DNA from: Caulobacter sp. 602-1
GTDB taxonomy: Bacteria > Pseudomonadota > Alphaproteobacteria > Caulobacterales > Caulobacteraceae
NCBI RefSeq assembly: GCF_003931565.1
Contig: NZ_RRYI01000009.1
Coordinates: 1-64,000 of the forward strand
DNA length: 64,000 bases
Direction: 5' to 3'
The translations under genes were made by a program, and so were the position numbers. Positions 23,635 through 30,354 of the stretch are shown in pieces (position 1 is the first letter of the stretch; every line of letters starts with the position of its first letter). The notes beneath the pieces were generated by a model. It did no database searches and was not told where the DNA came from. It saw nothing but the letters and a program-made list of their open reading frames with translations.

Positions 23635-24827
23635 AGCCGCGCCAGCGCCTGCTTTCCCGCCGCGACGCCGGTGGCGAAGCAGGCCTGCAGCAGATAGCCG
23701 CCGGTCGGAGCCTCCCAATCCAGCATCTCGCCGGCCAGGATCACCTCGGGGCGGTTCTTGAGCGCCAGGCCGTCGAGGCTCTCGAATGTCACGCCGCCGG
23801 CCGCCGAGATGGCGCGATCCAGCGGCTGGACGGCGGTCAGCGCGATCGGCGCGGCCTTGATCGCCTCGGCCAGGACCGCCGGCTCCGCGGGCAAGTCGAG
23901 GCCATGGGCCTCGCGCAGCAGGTTGACCTCGACCGGCGACAGCTTGACGGCCTTGCGCAGGAAATTGGCCAGGCTCTGGCCGCCGCGCGGCGCGCGCAGC
24001 CGGCGTTCCAGGGTCTCGATGGGGATGTCGGGCCGCAGGTCGATGGTCAGCACCGCCCGGCCGTCGGTCTCGATCGCATCGCGCAGGCCGGCCGCCAGGG
24101 CGTAGACCGCCCCGCCCTCCAGGCCGTAGCCCGCGACCATGGCGTCGCCCCGCGCGGTCGCCTCGCCGTGGCGCAGGCCGATGTTCTTCAGCGGCTCGCC
24201 GGCGAAGCGCTCGCGAAACAGGTCGCTCCAGGCAACGTCGAAGCCGCAGTTGGCGGCCCGGAACGGCGCGACGGCCGCGCCCTGTCCCTCCAGCGCCGGC
24301 GCCCAGGCCGCGTCCGAACCCAGCCTGGGCCAGCTGGCCCCGCCCAGCGCCAGCACCACCGCCCGGGCGCGCACCGCCTCGCCATTGATCAGCAGGCCGC
24401 CGTCGGCGCTCCATCCCGTCCATTCGGCGCGCGTCCGCAACTGCACGCCCAGTCCCTCCAGCCGCGCCAGCCAGGCCCGCAGCAGCGGCGAGGCTTTCAT
24501 CGCCTTGGGAAACACCCGGCCGCTCGCTCCGACGAAGGTCGGCTGGCCCAGCCCCTCGGCCCAGGCCACGAGGTCCTTCGGCGAGAAGGCCTTAAGCATC
24601 GGCCCCAGGGTGGGCGACCGCGCGCCGTAACGCCGGCCGAACCGCTCGAAGTCTTCGGAATGGGTGAGATTGAGCCCACCGCGCCCAGCCATCAGGAACT
24701 TGCGCCCGAAGGTCGGCATCTTCTCGAACACCGCCACGGACTTGCCCGCCCGCGCGACCGTCTCGGCCGCCATCAGCCCGGCCGGCCCGCCGCCGATCAC
24801 GGCGACGTCGAAGGTGTGTTCGGTCAT
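23631..24827 (-). CDS. HI0933/BaiN-like FAD-dependent flavoprotein (TIGR03862 type)
   Basis: A 398-aa flavoprotein with an N-terminal FAD-binding Rossmann motif (VAVIGGGPAGLMAAETVARA, residues 9-28), followed by FGRKFLMAGRGGLNLTHSE. The middle domain is typical of HI0933 family members, and the C-terminal FAD motif is EVILAGEMLDWEAPTGGYLL. Relatives include BaiN-type reductases, but most of the family is uncharacterised, so no substrate is proposed. Its ATG overlaps the stop of the upstream antitoxin-like gene in an ATGA junction (24824-24827), indicating translational coupling. No second subunit is visible. Confidence 0.9.
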   Translation of the reverse strand: MTEHTFDVAVIGGGPAGLMAAETVARAGKSVAVFEKMPTFGRKFLMAGRGGLNLTHSEDFERFGRRYGARSPTLGPMLKAFSPKDLVAWAEGLGQPTFVGASGRVFPKAMKASPLLRAWLARLEGLGVQLRTRAEWTGWSADGGLLINGEAVRARAVVLALGGASWPRLGSDAAWAPALEGQGAAVAPFRAANCGFDVAWSDLFRERFAGEPLKNIGLRHGEATARGDAMVAGYGLEGGAVYALAAGLRDAIETDGRAVLTIDLRPDIPIETLERRLRAPRGGQSLANFLRKAVKLSPVEVNLLREAHGLDLPAEPAVLAEAIKAAPIALTAVQPLDRAISAAGGVTFESLDGLALKNRPEVILAGEMLDWEAPTGGYLLQACFATGVAAGKQALARL

Positions 24828-25006
24828 TGAGCCGTCGGCTCAGCGGAGGGAGCGTCATCAGCGGCTTCAAGGCCGTCAGCGCCTTCACGCCTCGCCAGAG
24901 CCTCCATGGTGGCGATCTTGATCGCTTGGTTCATGCTGACGCCCAACGTCTGGGACAGACGCTTCACGAGCGCGCAAGCCTCGGGATTGGCGATGTGTAG
25001 CGTCAC
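24824..25006 (-). CDS. Orphan VapB-type (Rv0623-like) antitoxin
   Basis: A small protein matching the type II VapB/PSK family N-terminus: VTLHIANPEACALVKRLSQT, then LGVSMNQAIKIATMEAL, a ribbon-helix-helix-like DNA-binding pattern, with an acidic Ala-rich tail. I prefer the GTG at 25006 (60 aa) because AAGG lies 7 nt upstream and the family starts here. An ATG at 25054 would add 16 residues unlike the family. No PIN-domain VapC toxin follows; the next gene, overlapping by 4 nt, is a flavoprotein. The short C-terminus may have lost the toxin-binding part. Confidence 0.72.
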   Translation of the reverse strand: MTLHIANPEACALVKRLSQTLGVSMNQAIKIATMEALARREGADGLEAADDAPSAEPTAQ

Positions 25007-25064
25007 GGCGAACCTTCGAACACGATGAGGACACAGATTAGCATCCGCAGACATCGCCCCAAAC

Positions 25065-25096
25065 GCAAGACGGGCGCTGGATCGCTCCAGCGCCCG
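25065..25096 (-). terminator. Rho-independent terminator of rplKA
   Basis: Perfect 11-bp hairpin CGGGCGCTGGA / TCCAGCGCCCG (25071-25096) with a 4-nt loop, 27 nt past the rplA stop, followed on the minus strand by TCTTGCGTTT. The U-run is interrupted. Confidence 0.75.
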
Positions 25097-25123
25097 CCCA
25101 GGTAACTCAGCTTCTATCAGCGA

Positions 25124-25810
25124 TTAGCCGACCGAGGCGGTGTCCACCTTGAAGCCCGGCCCCATCGTCGACGACAGGCCGATGCGCTTCACGTAGACGC
25201 CCTTGGCGCCCGACGGCTTGGCCTTGTTCAGGGCGTCGATCAGGGCCTTGACGTTGATGACCAGGGCTTCGTCGGTGAACGAGGCCTTGCCGATGCCGGC
25301 GTGGACGATGCCCGCCTTCTCGACGCGGAACTCGACGGCGCCGCCCTTGGCGTCCTTCACGGCTTGACCGACGTTCGGGGTCACGGTGCCGACCTTCGGG
25401 TTCGGCATCAGGCCGCGCGGGCCCAGCACCTTACCGAGGCGACCGACCAGGGCCATCATGTCCGGCGACGCGATGACGCGGTCGAAGTCCATGAAGCCGC
25501 CGGCGATCTTTTCGTACAGGTCTTCGGCGCCGACGTGCTCGGCGCCCGCCGCGGTGGCTTCAGCCGCCTTGGCGTCCTTGGCGAAGACGGCGACGCGGAC
25601 GTCACGGCCGGTGCCCGACGGCAGGTTCACGACGCCGCGGACCTGTTGGTCGGCGTGACGCGGATCGACGCCGAGGTTGACCGAGATCTCGATCGACTCG
25701 TCGAACTTGGCCTTGGCGTTGGCCTTCACCAGAGCGATGGCGGCTTCGACCGAGTGGGTCGCGTCGCGGTCGCCGGTCCAGGCCTTGATGCGCTTGGGTT
25801 GCTTAGCCAT
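25124..25810 (-). CDS. rplA: 50S ribosomal protein L1
   Basis: This 228-aa protein of the L1 stalk starts MAKQPKRIKAWTGDRDATHS and has the conserved RGVVNLPSGTGRDVRVAVFA, GKVLGPRGLMPNPKVGTVT and GIGKASF motifs. L1 helps E-site tRNA release and is the classical autorepressor of rplKA. It lies 4 nt after rplK and shares its transcript, which ends at the hairpin 25071-25096. Confidence 0.98.
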   Translation of the reverse strand: MAKQPKRIKAWTGDRDATHSVEAAIALVKANAKAKFDESIEISVNLGVDPRHADQQVRGVVNLPSGTGRDVRVAVFAKDAKAAEATAAGAEHVGAEDLYEKIAGGFMDFDRVIASPDMMALVGRLGKVLGPRGLMPNPKVGTVTPNVGQAVKDAKGGAVEFRVEKAGIVHAGIGKASFTDEALVINVKALIDALNKAKPSGAKGVYVKRIGLSSTMGPGFKVDTASVG

Positions 25811-25814
25811 TGGA

Positions 25815-26246
25815 TTAGGCCTCCACGATCTTCAGGCCCATGGCCTTGGCGGAGCCTTCGATGATCTTGGCCGCGGCCTCGATGTCGTTGGCGTTCAGGT
25901 CCTTCATCTTCTTTTCGGCGATTTCGCGCAGTTGCGTGCGCGTCACTTCGCCGACGGTCTCGCGACCGGTCAGCTTCGCGCCCGACTTCAGACCCGTGAT
26001 CTGCTTCAGGTAGTGCGTCGCCGGGGGCGTCTTGGTGATGAAGGTGAACGACTTGTCTTGGTAGACAGTGATCACGGTCGGCAGGGGCGTGCCCTTTTCG
26101 ACGTTCTCGGTGCGCGCGTTGAACTCCTTGCAGAAGCCCATGATGTTGACGCCGCGCTGACCCAGAGCCGGGCCGATGGGGGGCGAAGGCGTGGCCGAGC
26201 CAGCCTTCACCTGGAGCTTGATGTAGCCCAGGATCTTCTTAGCCAT
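25815..26246 (-). CDS. rplK: 50S ribosomal protein L11
   Basis: This 143-aa protein starts MAKKILGYIKLQVKAGSATP with GAGAGG 5 nt upstream. Earlier in-frame codons are rejected by family alignment. It contains PSPPIGPALGQRGVNIMGFC and the C-terminal rRNA-binding region with MKDLNANDIEAAAKIIEGSA KAMGL. L11 forms the GTPase-associated centre with 23S rRNA and is needed for RelA/SpoT-type stringent sensing. It is the first gene of the rplKA unit. A small hairpin (GAGGGC/GCCCTC, 26260-26275) precedes the ribosome-binding site. Confidence 0.98.
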   Translation of the reverse strand: MAKKILGYIKLQVKAGSATPSPPIGPALGQRGVNIMGFCKEFNARTENVEKGTPLPTVITVYQDKSFTFITKTPPATHYLKQITGLKSGAKLTGRETVGEVTRTQLREIAEKKMKDLNANDIEAAAKIIEGSAKAMGLKIVEA

Positions 26247-26378
26247 ATTATCCTCTCGTGAGGGCCGGAGCCCTCGCTGGTGAGCCGTGGTGCGGGCTTG
26301 GCGGCCCTCCCACGGATTTGAGCCTGTCGCCGAAACGACAAGCACGCCCCAGAACCGGGGTTCGGGGGCGAGGCGCGG

Positions 26379-26407
26379 CGTTTAGCAGTTGGTCAGCGGC
26401 GAGTCAA
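26379..26407 (-). promoter_or_regulatory. Sigma-73-type promoter of rplKA
   Basis: Minus strand: -35 TTGACT (26402-26407), 17-nt spacer, -10 TAAACG (26379-26384) within GCTAAACG. This matches the Caulobacter housekeeping form TTGNNN...GCTANA. The -35 overlaps the AAAGGC/GCCTTT hairpin (26406-26424) that follows the upstream tetR gene. Confidence 0.72.
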
Positions 26408-26427
26408 AGGCTCCGGGGGCCTTTAGC

Positions 26428-27066
26428 TCAGGCCGCGTTCGGGCAGCGCAGCATCGAGTAGAGCTGCGCGGTCAGGCCCGGCCGAGCCGCGTCCGTGGCG
26501 CAGGCGGCCGCGGGAGCCAGCACGGCGACCTGGCTGGTCTCCAGGAACACCTCATCGCTGGCGTCCCCACAGGCCCAGTCGTAGATCGCGCCCAGATAGT
26601 TGGCGTAGATCACCCGCCCCAGTCGGTCTGGATCGACGTGCGACGCGATCTCGCCGGCGGCCTGGGCCTGGATCATCGCCTGAATGACGATCTGGGCGAC
26701 GTCTCGTCCCAGGTGCGTGCCTTCGAACAGCACGCGGGGGATCCGCACCAGCACCTGGCGATAGAGGTGGCTGTCATCGATATAGAGCTGGGCCGAGGCC
26801 CGCGCCGCCTCCAGCGCGAAGGCCACGCCCTTCGCCGAGGCGCGCGACAGCAGCGACTCGACCCGGTTCATGGCCACGTTGATGACCGCCAACCCGACCG
26901 CGTCGAGACCGCCGATCAGATTGTAGATGGTCTGGGGCGAGACCTCGGCGGCCGCGGCGATTTGACTCAGGGAGACCTTGTCCAGCCCGTGCTCGCGCCA
27001 GAGATCGGCCGCCGCGCCGACGATCTCGGCGTAACGGCGCGCCTTGCCCCGAGCCCGCAGGGCCAT
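26428..27066 (-). CDS. TetR-family transcriptional regulator
   Basis: A 212-aa regulator with an N-terminal TetR helix-turn-helix: RRYAEIVGAAADLWREHGLD, then KVSLSQIAAAAEVSPQTIYN. The C-terminal helical ligand domain is unassigned. The start is uncertain: ATG 27066 fits the family, but ATG 27090 and others upstream are in frame, and none has a good ribosome-binding site, so leaderless translation is possible. It is divergent from a serine-palmitoyltransferase-like gene. A 13-nt palindrome lies between them at 27079-27091, suggesting local control of that enzyme and itself. Confidence 0.85.
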   Translation of the reverse strand: MALRARGKARRYAEIVGAAADLWREHGLDKVSLSQIAAAAEVSPQTIYNLIGGLDAVGLAVINVAMNRVESLLSRASAKGVAFALEAARASAQLYIDDSHLYRQVLVRIPRVLFEGTHLGRDVAQIVIQAMIQAQAAGEIASHVDPDRLGRVIYANYLGAIYDWACGDASDEVFLETSQVAVLAPAAACATDAARPGLTAQLYSMLRCPNAA

Positions 27067-27078
27067 GCCAGAGTTTGG

Positions 27079-27130
27079 AATGGAATCCATTTTCATTGAT
27101 GCATCTATTTTTAGACTGTATTCCATTTTC
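27079..27130. promoter_or_regulatory. Candidate TetR operator between tetR and the SPT-like gene
   Basis: AATGGA-A-TCCATT (27079-27091) is a perfect 6+1+6 palindrome. A partial copy, TATTCCATTTTC (27119-27130), shares TTCCATTTTC-like sequence about 35 nt away. The stretch is AT-rich relative to its surroundings. Operator function is inferred. Confidence 0.45.
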
Positions 27131-27185
27131 GCAACAAGCGGAACCATGCGGCCGACGCAAAGGGCCGAACTCAGAAAGCACGCAC

Positions 27186-28403
27186 TTGGGACTCTTCGAC
27201 AGCCACTCCGCCCTGGCAGCCCGCTACGAGATTGCCCGCGCTTCGGGCCAGATGCCGACCGGCGTGGTGATGGACCAGCTCCTCTCGGCCAGCGAGGCGA
27301 TCATCAACGGCCGCAAGACCGTGACGGTGGGCACGCACAACTATCTGGGCCTGGCCTTCGACGAGGCCAGCATCGAGGCCGCGGTCGAGGCGGTGCGCCG
27401 CGAAGGCACGGGGACCTGCGGCTCGCGGATCGCCAACGGCTCGTTCTCGGACCACGTCGCGCTGGAGCGTGAACTGGCCGAACTGCATGGCATGGCCCAC
27501 GCCATGGTGTTCTCGACCGGCTACCAGGCCAATCTCGGCATCATCTCGACCCTGGTCGGCGCGGGCGACTTCCTGCTGCTGGACGCCGACAGCCACGCCT
27601 CGATCTACGACGCCTGCAAGCAGACGCAGGCCAGCGCCATCCGCTTCAAGCACAACGACGCAGCCGACCTGGACAAGCGCCTGCGCCGCCTGGCCGATGA
27701 GCCGGGCAACAAGCTGATCGTCGTCGAGGGCATCTATTCGATGCTGGGCGACATGGCCCCGCTGAAGGCGATCGTCGAGGTCGCCAAGCGCCACGGCGCC
27801 TACATCCTGGTGGACGAGGCCCACTCGATGGGCGTGCTGGGCGACAACGGCTGCGGCCTGGCCGAGCGGGAAGGCCTGCTGGATCAGGTCGACTTCGTGG
27901 TCGGCACCTTCTCCAAGAGCCTGGGCGCGGTCGGCGGCTACTGCGTGTCGAACCACGAGCAGTTCGACATCCTGCGCGTGGCCTGCCGCCCCTACATGTT
28001 CACCGCCTCGCTGCCGCCGGCGACCGTCGCCTCGGTGCGCGCCTCGCTGAAGGCCGTGAAGGAACGTCCGCACCTGCGCGCCAAGCTGTGGGCCAATGTC
28101 AGCCGGCTCTACGGCGCGCTGGAGGCCGCCGGCTTCCAGCTGGGCTCGACGCCCAGCCCGATCGTCGCCGTCTGCCTGGAATCGGACGCCACGACCCTGG
28201 CCATGTGGCGCGCGCTGCTCGAGGCCGGCTACTACGTCAATATCGGCCTGCCGCCGGCCACGCCGTCTGGCGAGAGCCTGCTGCGCTGCGCCATCTCGGC
28301 GGCCCACACCGAAGCGCAGATGGACGGCCTGGCCGAAGCCCTGATCCGCCTCGGTCACGAGTTCGGCGTGCTGGCCGAGCCGCGCCTGATGGCGAAGGCT
28401 TAA
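27186..28403 (+). CDS. Serine palmitoyltransferase-like alpha-oxoamine synthase
   Basis: A PLP enzyme of the alpha-oxoamine synthase group (SPT, KBL, BioF, HemA), 405 aa from a TTG at 27186. Upstream ATGs at 27075 and 27099 are in frame but lie across the operator region. Motifs: THNYLGLAFDE, GTGTCGSRIANGSFSDH, VFSTGYQANLGIISTL, DADSHASIYD, VDEAHSMGVLG, and the PLP lysine in VVGTFSKSLGAVGGY (Lys244). The pattern GTCGSR...DADSHASIYD and FTASLPPATVAS is most like soluble bacterial SPTs, which condense serine with palmitoyl-CoA to start sphingolipid synthesis. No acyl carrier protein or other ceramide genes are nearby, so a different acyl-CoA or amino acid is possible. Confidence 0.82.
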   Translation: MGLFDSHSALAARYEIARASGQMPTGVVMDQLLSASEAIINGRKTVTVGTHNYLGLAFDEASIEAAVEAVRREGTGTCGSRIANGSFSDHVALERELAELHGMAHAMVFSTGYQANLGIISTLVGAGDFLLLDADSHASIYDACKQTQASAIRFKHNDAADLDKRLRRLADEPGNKLIVVEGIYSMLGDMAPLKAIVEVAKRHGAYILVDEAHSMGVLGDNGCGLAEREGLLDQVDFVVGTFSKSLGAVGGYCVSNHEQFDILRVACRPYMFTASLPPATVASVRASLKAVKERPHLRAKLWANVSRLYGALEAAGFQLGSTPSPIVAVCLESDATTLAMWRALLEAGYYVNIGLPPATPSGESLLRCAISAAHTEAQMDGLAEALIRLGHEFGVLAEPRLMAKA

Positions 28404-28412
28404 GCTTCAATT

Positions 28413-28455
28413 CTCGTCATCCCGGAAGCCCGTAGAGGCTTTCCGGGATGACGAG
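28413..28455. terminator. Palindromic extragenic element acting as bidirectional terminator
   Basis: CTCGTCATCCCGGAAGCC (28413-28430) pairs with 28437-28455 (one bulged T) around a 6-nt loop, between convergent genes. Its GTCATCCCGG...CCGGGATGAC ends recur at 38085-38155, so it is a dispersed REP-like element. Confidence 0.65.
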
Positions 28456-28467
28456 CATTTGAGCCCC

Positions 28468-29073
28468 CTACCCCTTCGCCAGCTCGGCCTCGACCTGGCC
28501 GAGCCGCTCCTTGCCGAAGAACATCTCGCTTCCGACGAAGAAGGTCGGGATGCCGAAGGCGCCCCGCGCGACGGCGGCCTCGGTGTTGGCGACAAGCTCG
28601 CCCTTCACCTCGGGATCGCCGGTCGCCGCCAGCAGGGCCGCGCCGTCGAGGCCGGCCCCGTTCGCCGTGGCGACGAACACCGCCGGATCGTCGAGCTTGA
28701 GGCCATCCTCCCACATGCCCTTCAGCATCGTTTCGAGATAGGCCTCGCCGACGCCCATCCGCTGGGCGGCGATCTGCCCGCGCATCAAGAGCAGGGTGTT
28801 GATCGGGAAGTGCGGATTGAACCGGAACGCGGCCAGTCCGTGCGCTTCGATGAAGCGGCGCATCTCCAGCATCTCGTAGTCCAGCTTCCCCTTCACCCCG
28901 CTGAAGGCCACGCCCGGCGCCTGGTTGCCGGTGGCCTTGAAGATGCCGCCCAGCAGGCACGGCAGCAGGGTCACGGCCGCGCCATGGCGGGCGGCGATGT
29001 CCGGCAGCACCTTCCAGGCCAGGTAGGCGTTGGGGCTGCCGAAGTCGAAGATGAAGTCGACGGATTGGGTCAC
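28468..29073 (-). CDS. DsbA-fold 2-hydroxychromene-2-carboxylate isomerase family protein
   Basis: A 201-aa thioredoxin-fold protein related to kappa-class GST and HCCA isomerases. It starts VTQSVDFIFDFGSPNAYLAW at GTG 29073 behind GGGGGAGAG. The DFGSPNAYLA segment replaces the CxxC of DsbA, LLPCLLGGIFKATGN follows, and the C-terminal cis-Pro motif is GAFGIPTFFVG. HCCA isomerases use glutathione to isomerise naphthalene breakdown products, but many relatives act in unknown pathways. It lies 13 nt downstream of the SDR gene, so the two form one operon divergent from hxlR. Confidence 0.85.
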   Translation of the reverse strand: MTQSVDFIFDFGSPNAYLAWKVLPDIAARHGAAVTLLPCLLGGIFKATGNQAPGVAFSGVKGKLDYEMLEMRRFIEAHGLAAFRFNPHFPINTLLLMRGQIAAQRMGVGEAYLETMLKGMWEDGLKLDDPAVFVATANGAGLDGAALLAATGDPEVKGELVANTEAAVARGAFGIPTFFVGSEMFFGKERLGQVEAELAKG

Positions 29074-29086
29074 CAGGTCTCTCCCC

Positions 29087-29824
29087 CTACCAAGTTTCAG
29101 AATGGGGCCGCAGGTCGATCTCATGGGTCCAGGCCGAGCGCGGCTGGCCATGCAGCCAGACATAGTTGGCGGCGATCTCGGCGGGCTTCAGGATCTCGTC
29201 GCGATCCAGCAGGCCTTGGACGTCCTCGCGGATCGAGCGGGTGAAGACCCCGTCGATCGCTCCGTCGACCACGACATGGGCCACGTGGACGCCCTTCGGC
29301 CCCAACTCGCGCGCCGCGCTCTGGGCCACCGCCCGCAGGCCGGCCTTGGCCGAGGCGAAGGCCGAAAAGCCGTCCTTGCCGCGCAGGCTGGCGCTGGCGC
29401 CGGTGAACAGGATCGTGCCCCGACCGCGCGGAACCATCACCCGCGCCGCCTCGCGGGCGGTGAGGAAGCCGGCGAAGCAGGCCATCTCCCAGACCTTGCT
29501 GAACACCTGGGCCGTGGTCTCGGTGAGGCCGAAGCGCACATTCGCGCCGATGTTGAAGACGACAACTTCCAGCGGACCGATCTCGGCCTCGATCCGGTCG
29601 ACCAGGCCAATCATCTCGGCCTCCTGGCGGGCGTCGACGCCATAGGCGTGGGCCTGGCCGCCGCGCTCGCGAATCTCGGCTGCCAGGGTTTCCAGCTGCT
29701 CGAGGTGGCGCGGGCGGCGGGTCATGCAGACCTCATACCCCTCCGCCGCGAAGGCCTTGGCGATCGCGCCGCCGACTCCATCGCCGACGCCCACCACCAG
29801 GCAGGCGCCCTTTGGACTGCCCAT
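29087..29824 (-). CDS. Short-chain dehydrogenase/reductase with Phe in place of the catalytic Tyr
   Basis: A 245-aa Rossmann protein. The nucleotide motif CLVVGVGDGVGGAIAKAFAA is at residues 8-27, the NxG(A)-type motif NIGAN at 91-95, and the serine region TGASAS at 141-146. In the YxxxK site the Lys160 is present but the tyrosine is Phe156 (FSAFASAKAG). This suggests either a subfamily with altered chemistry or a non-catalytic role. The start has GGAGGA 7 nt upstream. It is the first gene of the SDR/DsbA-like pair, divergent from hxlR, and likely responds to that regulator. Confidence 0.85.
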   Translation of the reverse strand: MGSPKGACLVVGVGDGVGGAIAKAFAAEGYEVCMTRRPRHLEQLETLAAEIRERGGQAHAYGVDARQEAEMIGLVDRIEAEIGPLEVVVFNIGANVRFGLTETTAQVFSKVWEMACFAGFLTAREAARVMVPRGRGTILFTGASASLRGKDGFSAFASAKAGLRAVAQSAARELGPKGVHVAHVVVDGAIDGVFTRSIREDVQGLLDRDEILKPAEIAANYVWLHGQPRSAWTHEIDLRPHSETW

Positions 29825-29843
29825 CGCCGCTTCCTCCGCTGTT

Positions 29844-29897
29844 ATGGCGTCAAGTTCGTATTGAATCTGTACTGAGTCAAACGCAGAATGACGCCAT
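29844..29897. promoter_or_regulatory. Inverted repeat spanning the SDR/hxlR intergenic gap
   Basis: ATGGCGTCA (29844-29852) and TGACGCCAT (29889-29897) are exact complements 36 nt apart; the right arm includes the hxlR start codon. Between them the AT-rich stretch contains GTATTGAATCTGTAC, itself partly dyad-symmetric (GTA...TAC). It is a likely HxlR-type operator and divergent promoter region, inferred. Confidence 0.5.
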
Positions 29898-30354
29898 GAA
29901 GTGGGAAGATCTCTCCGACCAGCCCTGCTCGATCTCCCGCGCCCTGGCGGTGATCGGCGACCGCTGGACCCTGATGATCCTGCGCGACTGCTTTCTGGGC
30001 GTGCGGCGGTTCGAGGTGTTCCAGCGCCGGCTGGGCGTCTCGCGCACCATCGTCACGGACAGGCTGCGGGTGCTGGTTGACGAGGGGGTCCTGCGCCGCG
30101 TGGCGTATCAGGACAAGCCGGTCCGTCACGAATACCGGCTGACGGAGAAGGGCCTGGACCTGCATCCCGTGGTCATGGCCATCGCCCACTTCGGCGACAG
30201 CCACTATGCCGACGCCGCCGGTCCGCCGGTGCTGCGGCGGCACAAGGGGTGCGGGTGTGATTTCCACCCCGTGCAGGTGTGCTCGGAATGCGGCGAGACC
30301 GTCACCGCCCGGCAGGTCGAGGCGCGGGCCGCGCCAGGCTTCCCGGAGCCCTAG
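29896..30354 (+). CDS. HxlR-family transcriptional regulator with a C-terminal cysteine cluster
   Basis: A 152-aa winged-helix protein. Residues 1-100 are a complete HxlR domain: CSISRALAVIGDRWTLMILR, GVRRFEVFQRRLGVSRTIVT, and a wing around DKPVRHEYRLTEKG. Residues 116-133 add HKGCGCDFHPVQVCSECG, with Cys119, Cys121, Cys129 and Cys132 plus His116 and His124, a possible zinc ribbon or redox site. Together with Cys11 this could give thiol or electrophile sensing. It is divergent from the SDR/DsbA-like operon, the usual arrangement for HxlR regulators and their targets. Its 3' end overlaps the convergent monooxygenase gene by 4 nt. Confidence 0.88.
   Translation: MKWEDLSDQPCSISRALAVIGDRWTLMILRDCFLGVRRFEVFQRRLGVSRTIVTDRLRVLVDEGVLRRVAYQDKPVRHEYRLTEKGLDLHPVVMAIAHFGDSHYADAAGPPVLRRHKGCGCDFHPVQVCSECGETVTARQVEARAAPGFPEP

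Noticed and set aside
22207..24423. Minus-strand frame across the hydrolase-HIT gene and the flavoprotein gene
   Set aside because: It overlaps two well-supported genes and carries only Gly/Arg-rich shadow sequence.
24824..25054. Complete VapBC toxin-antitoxin system
   Set aside because: No PIN-domain toxin is encoded on either side; only the antitoxin-like half is present.
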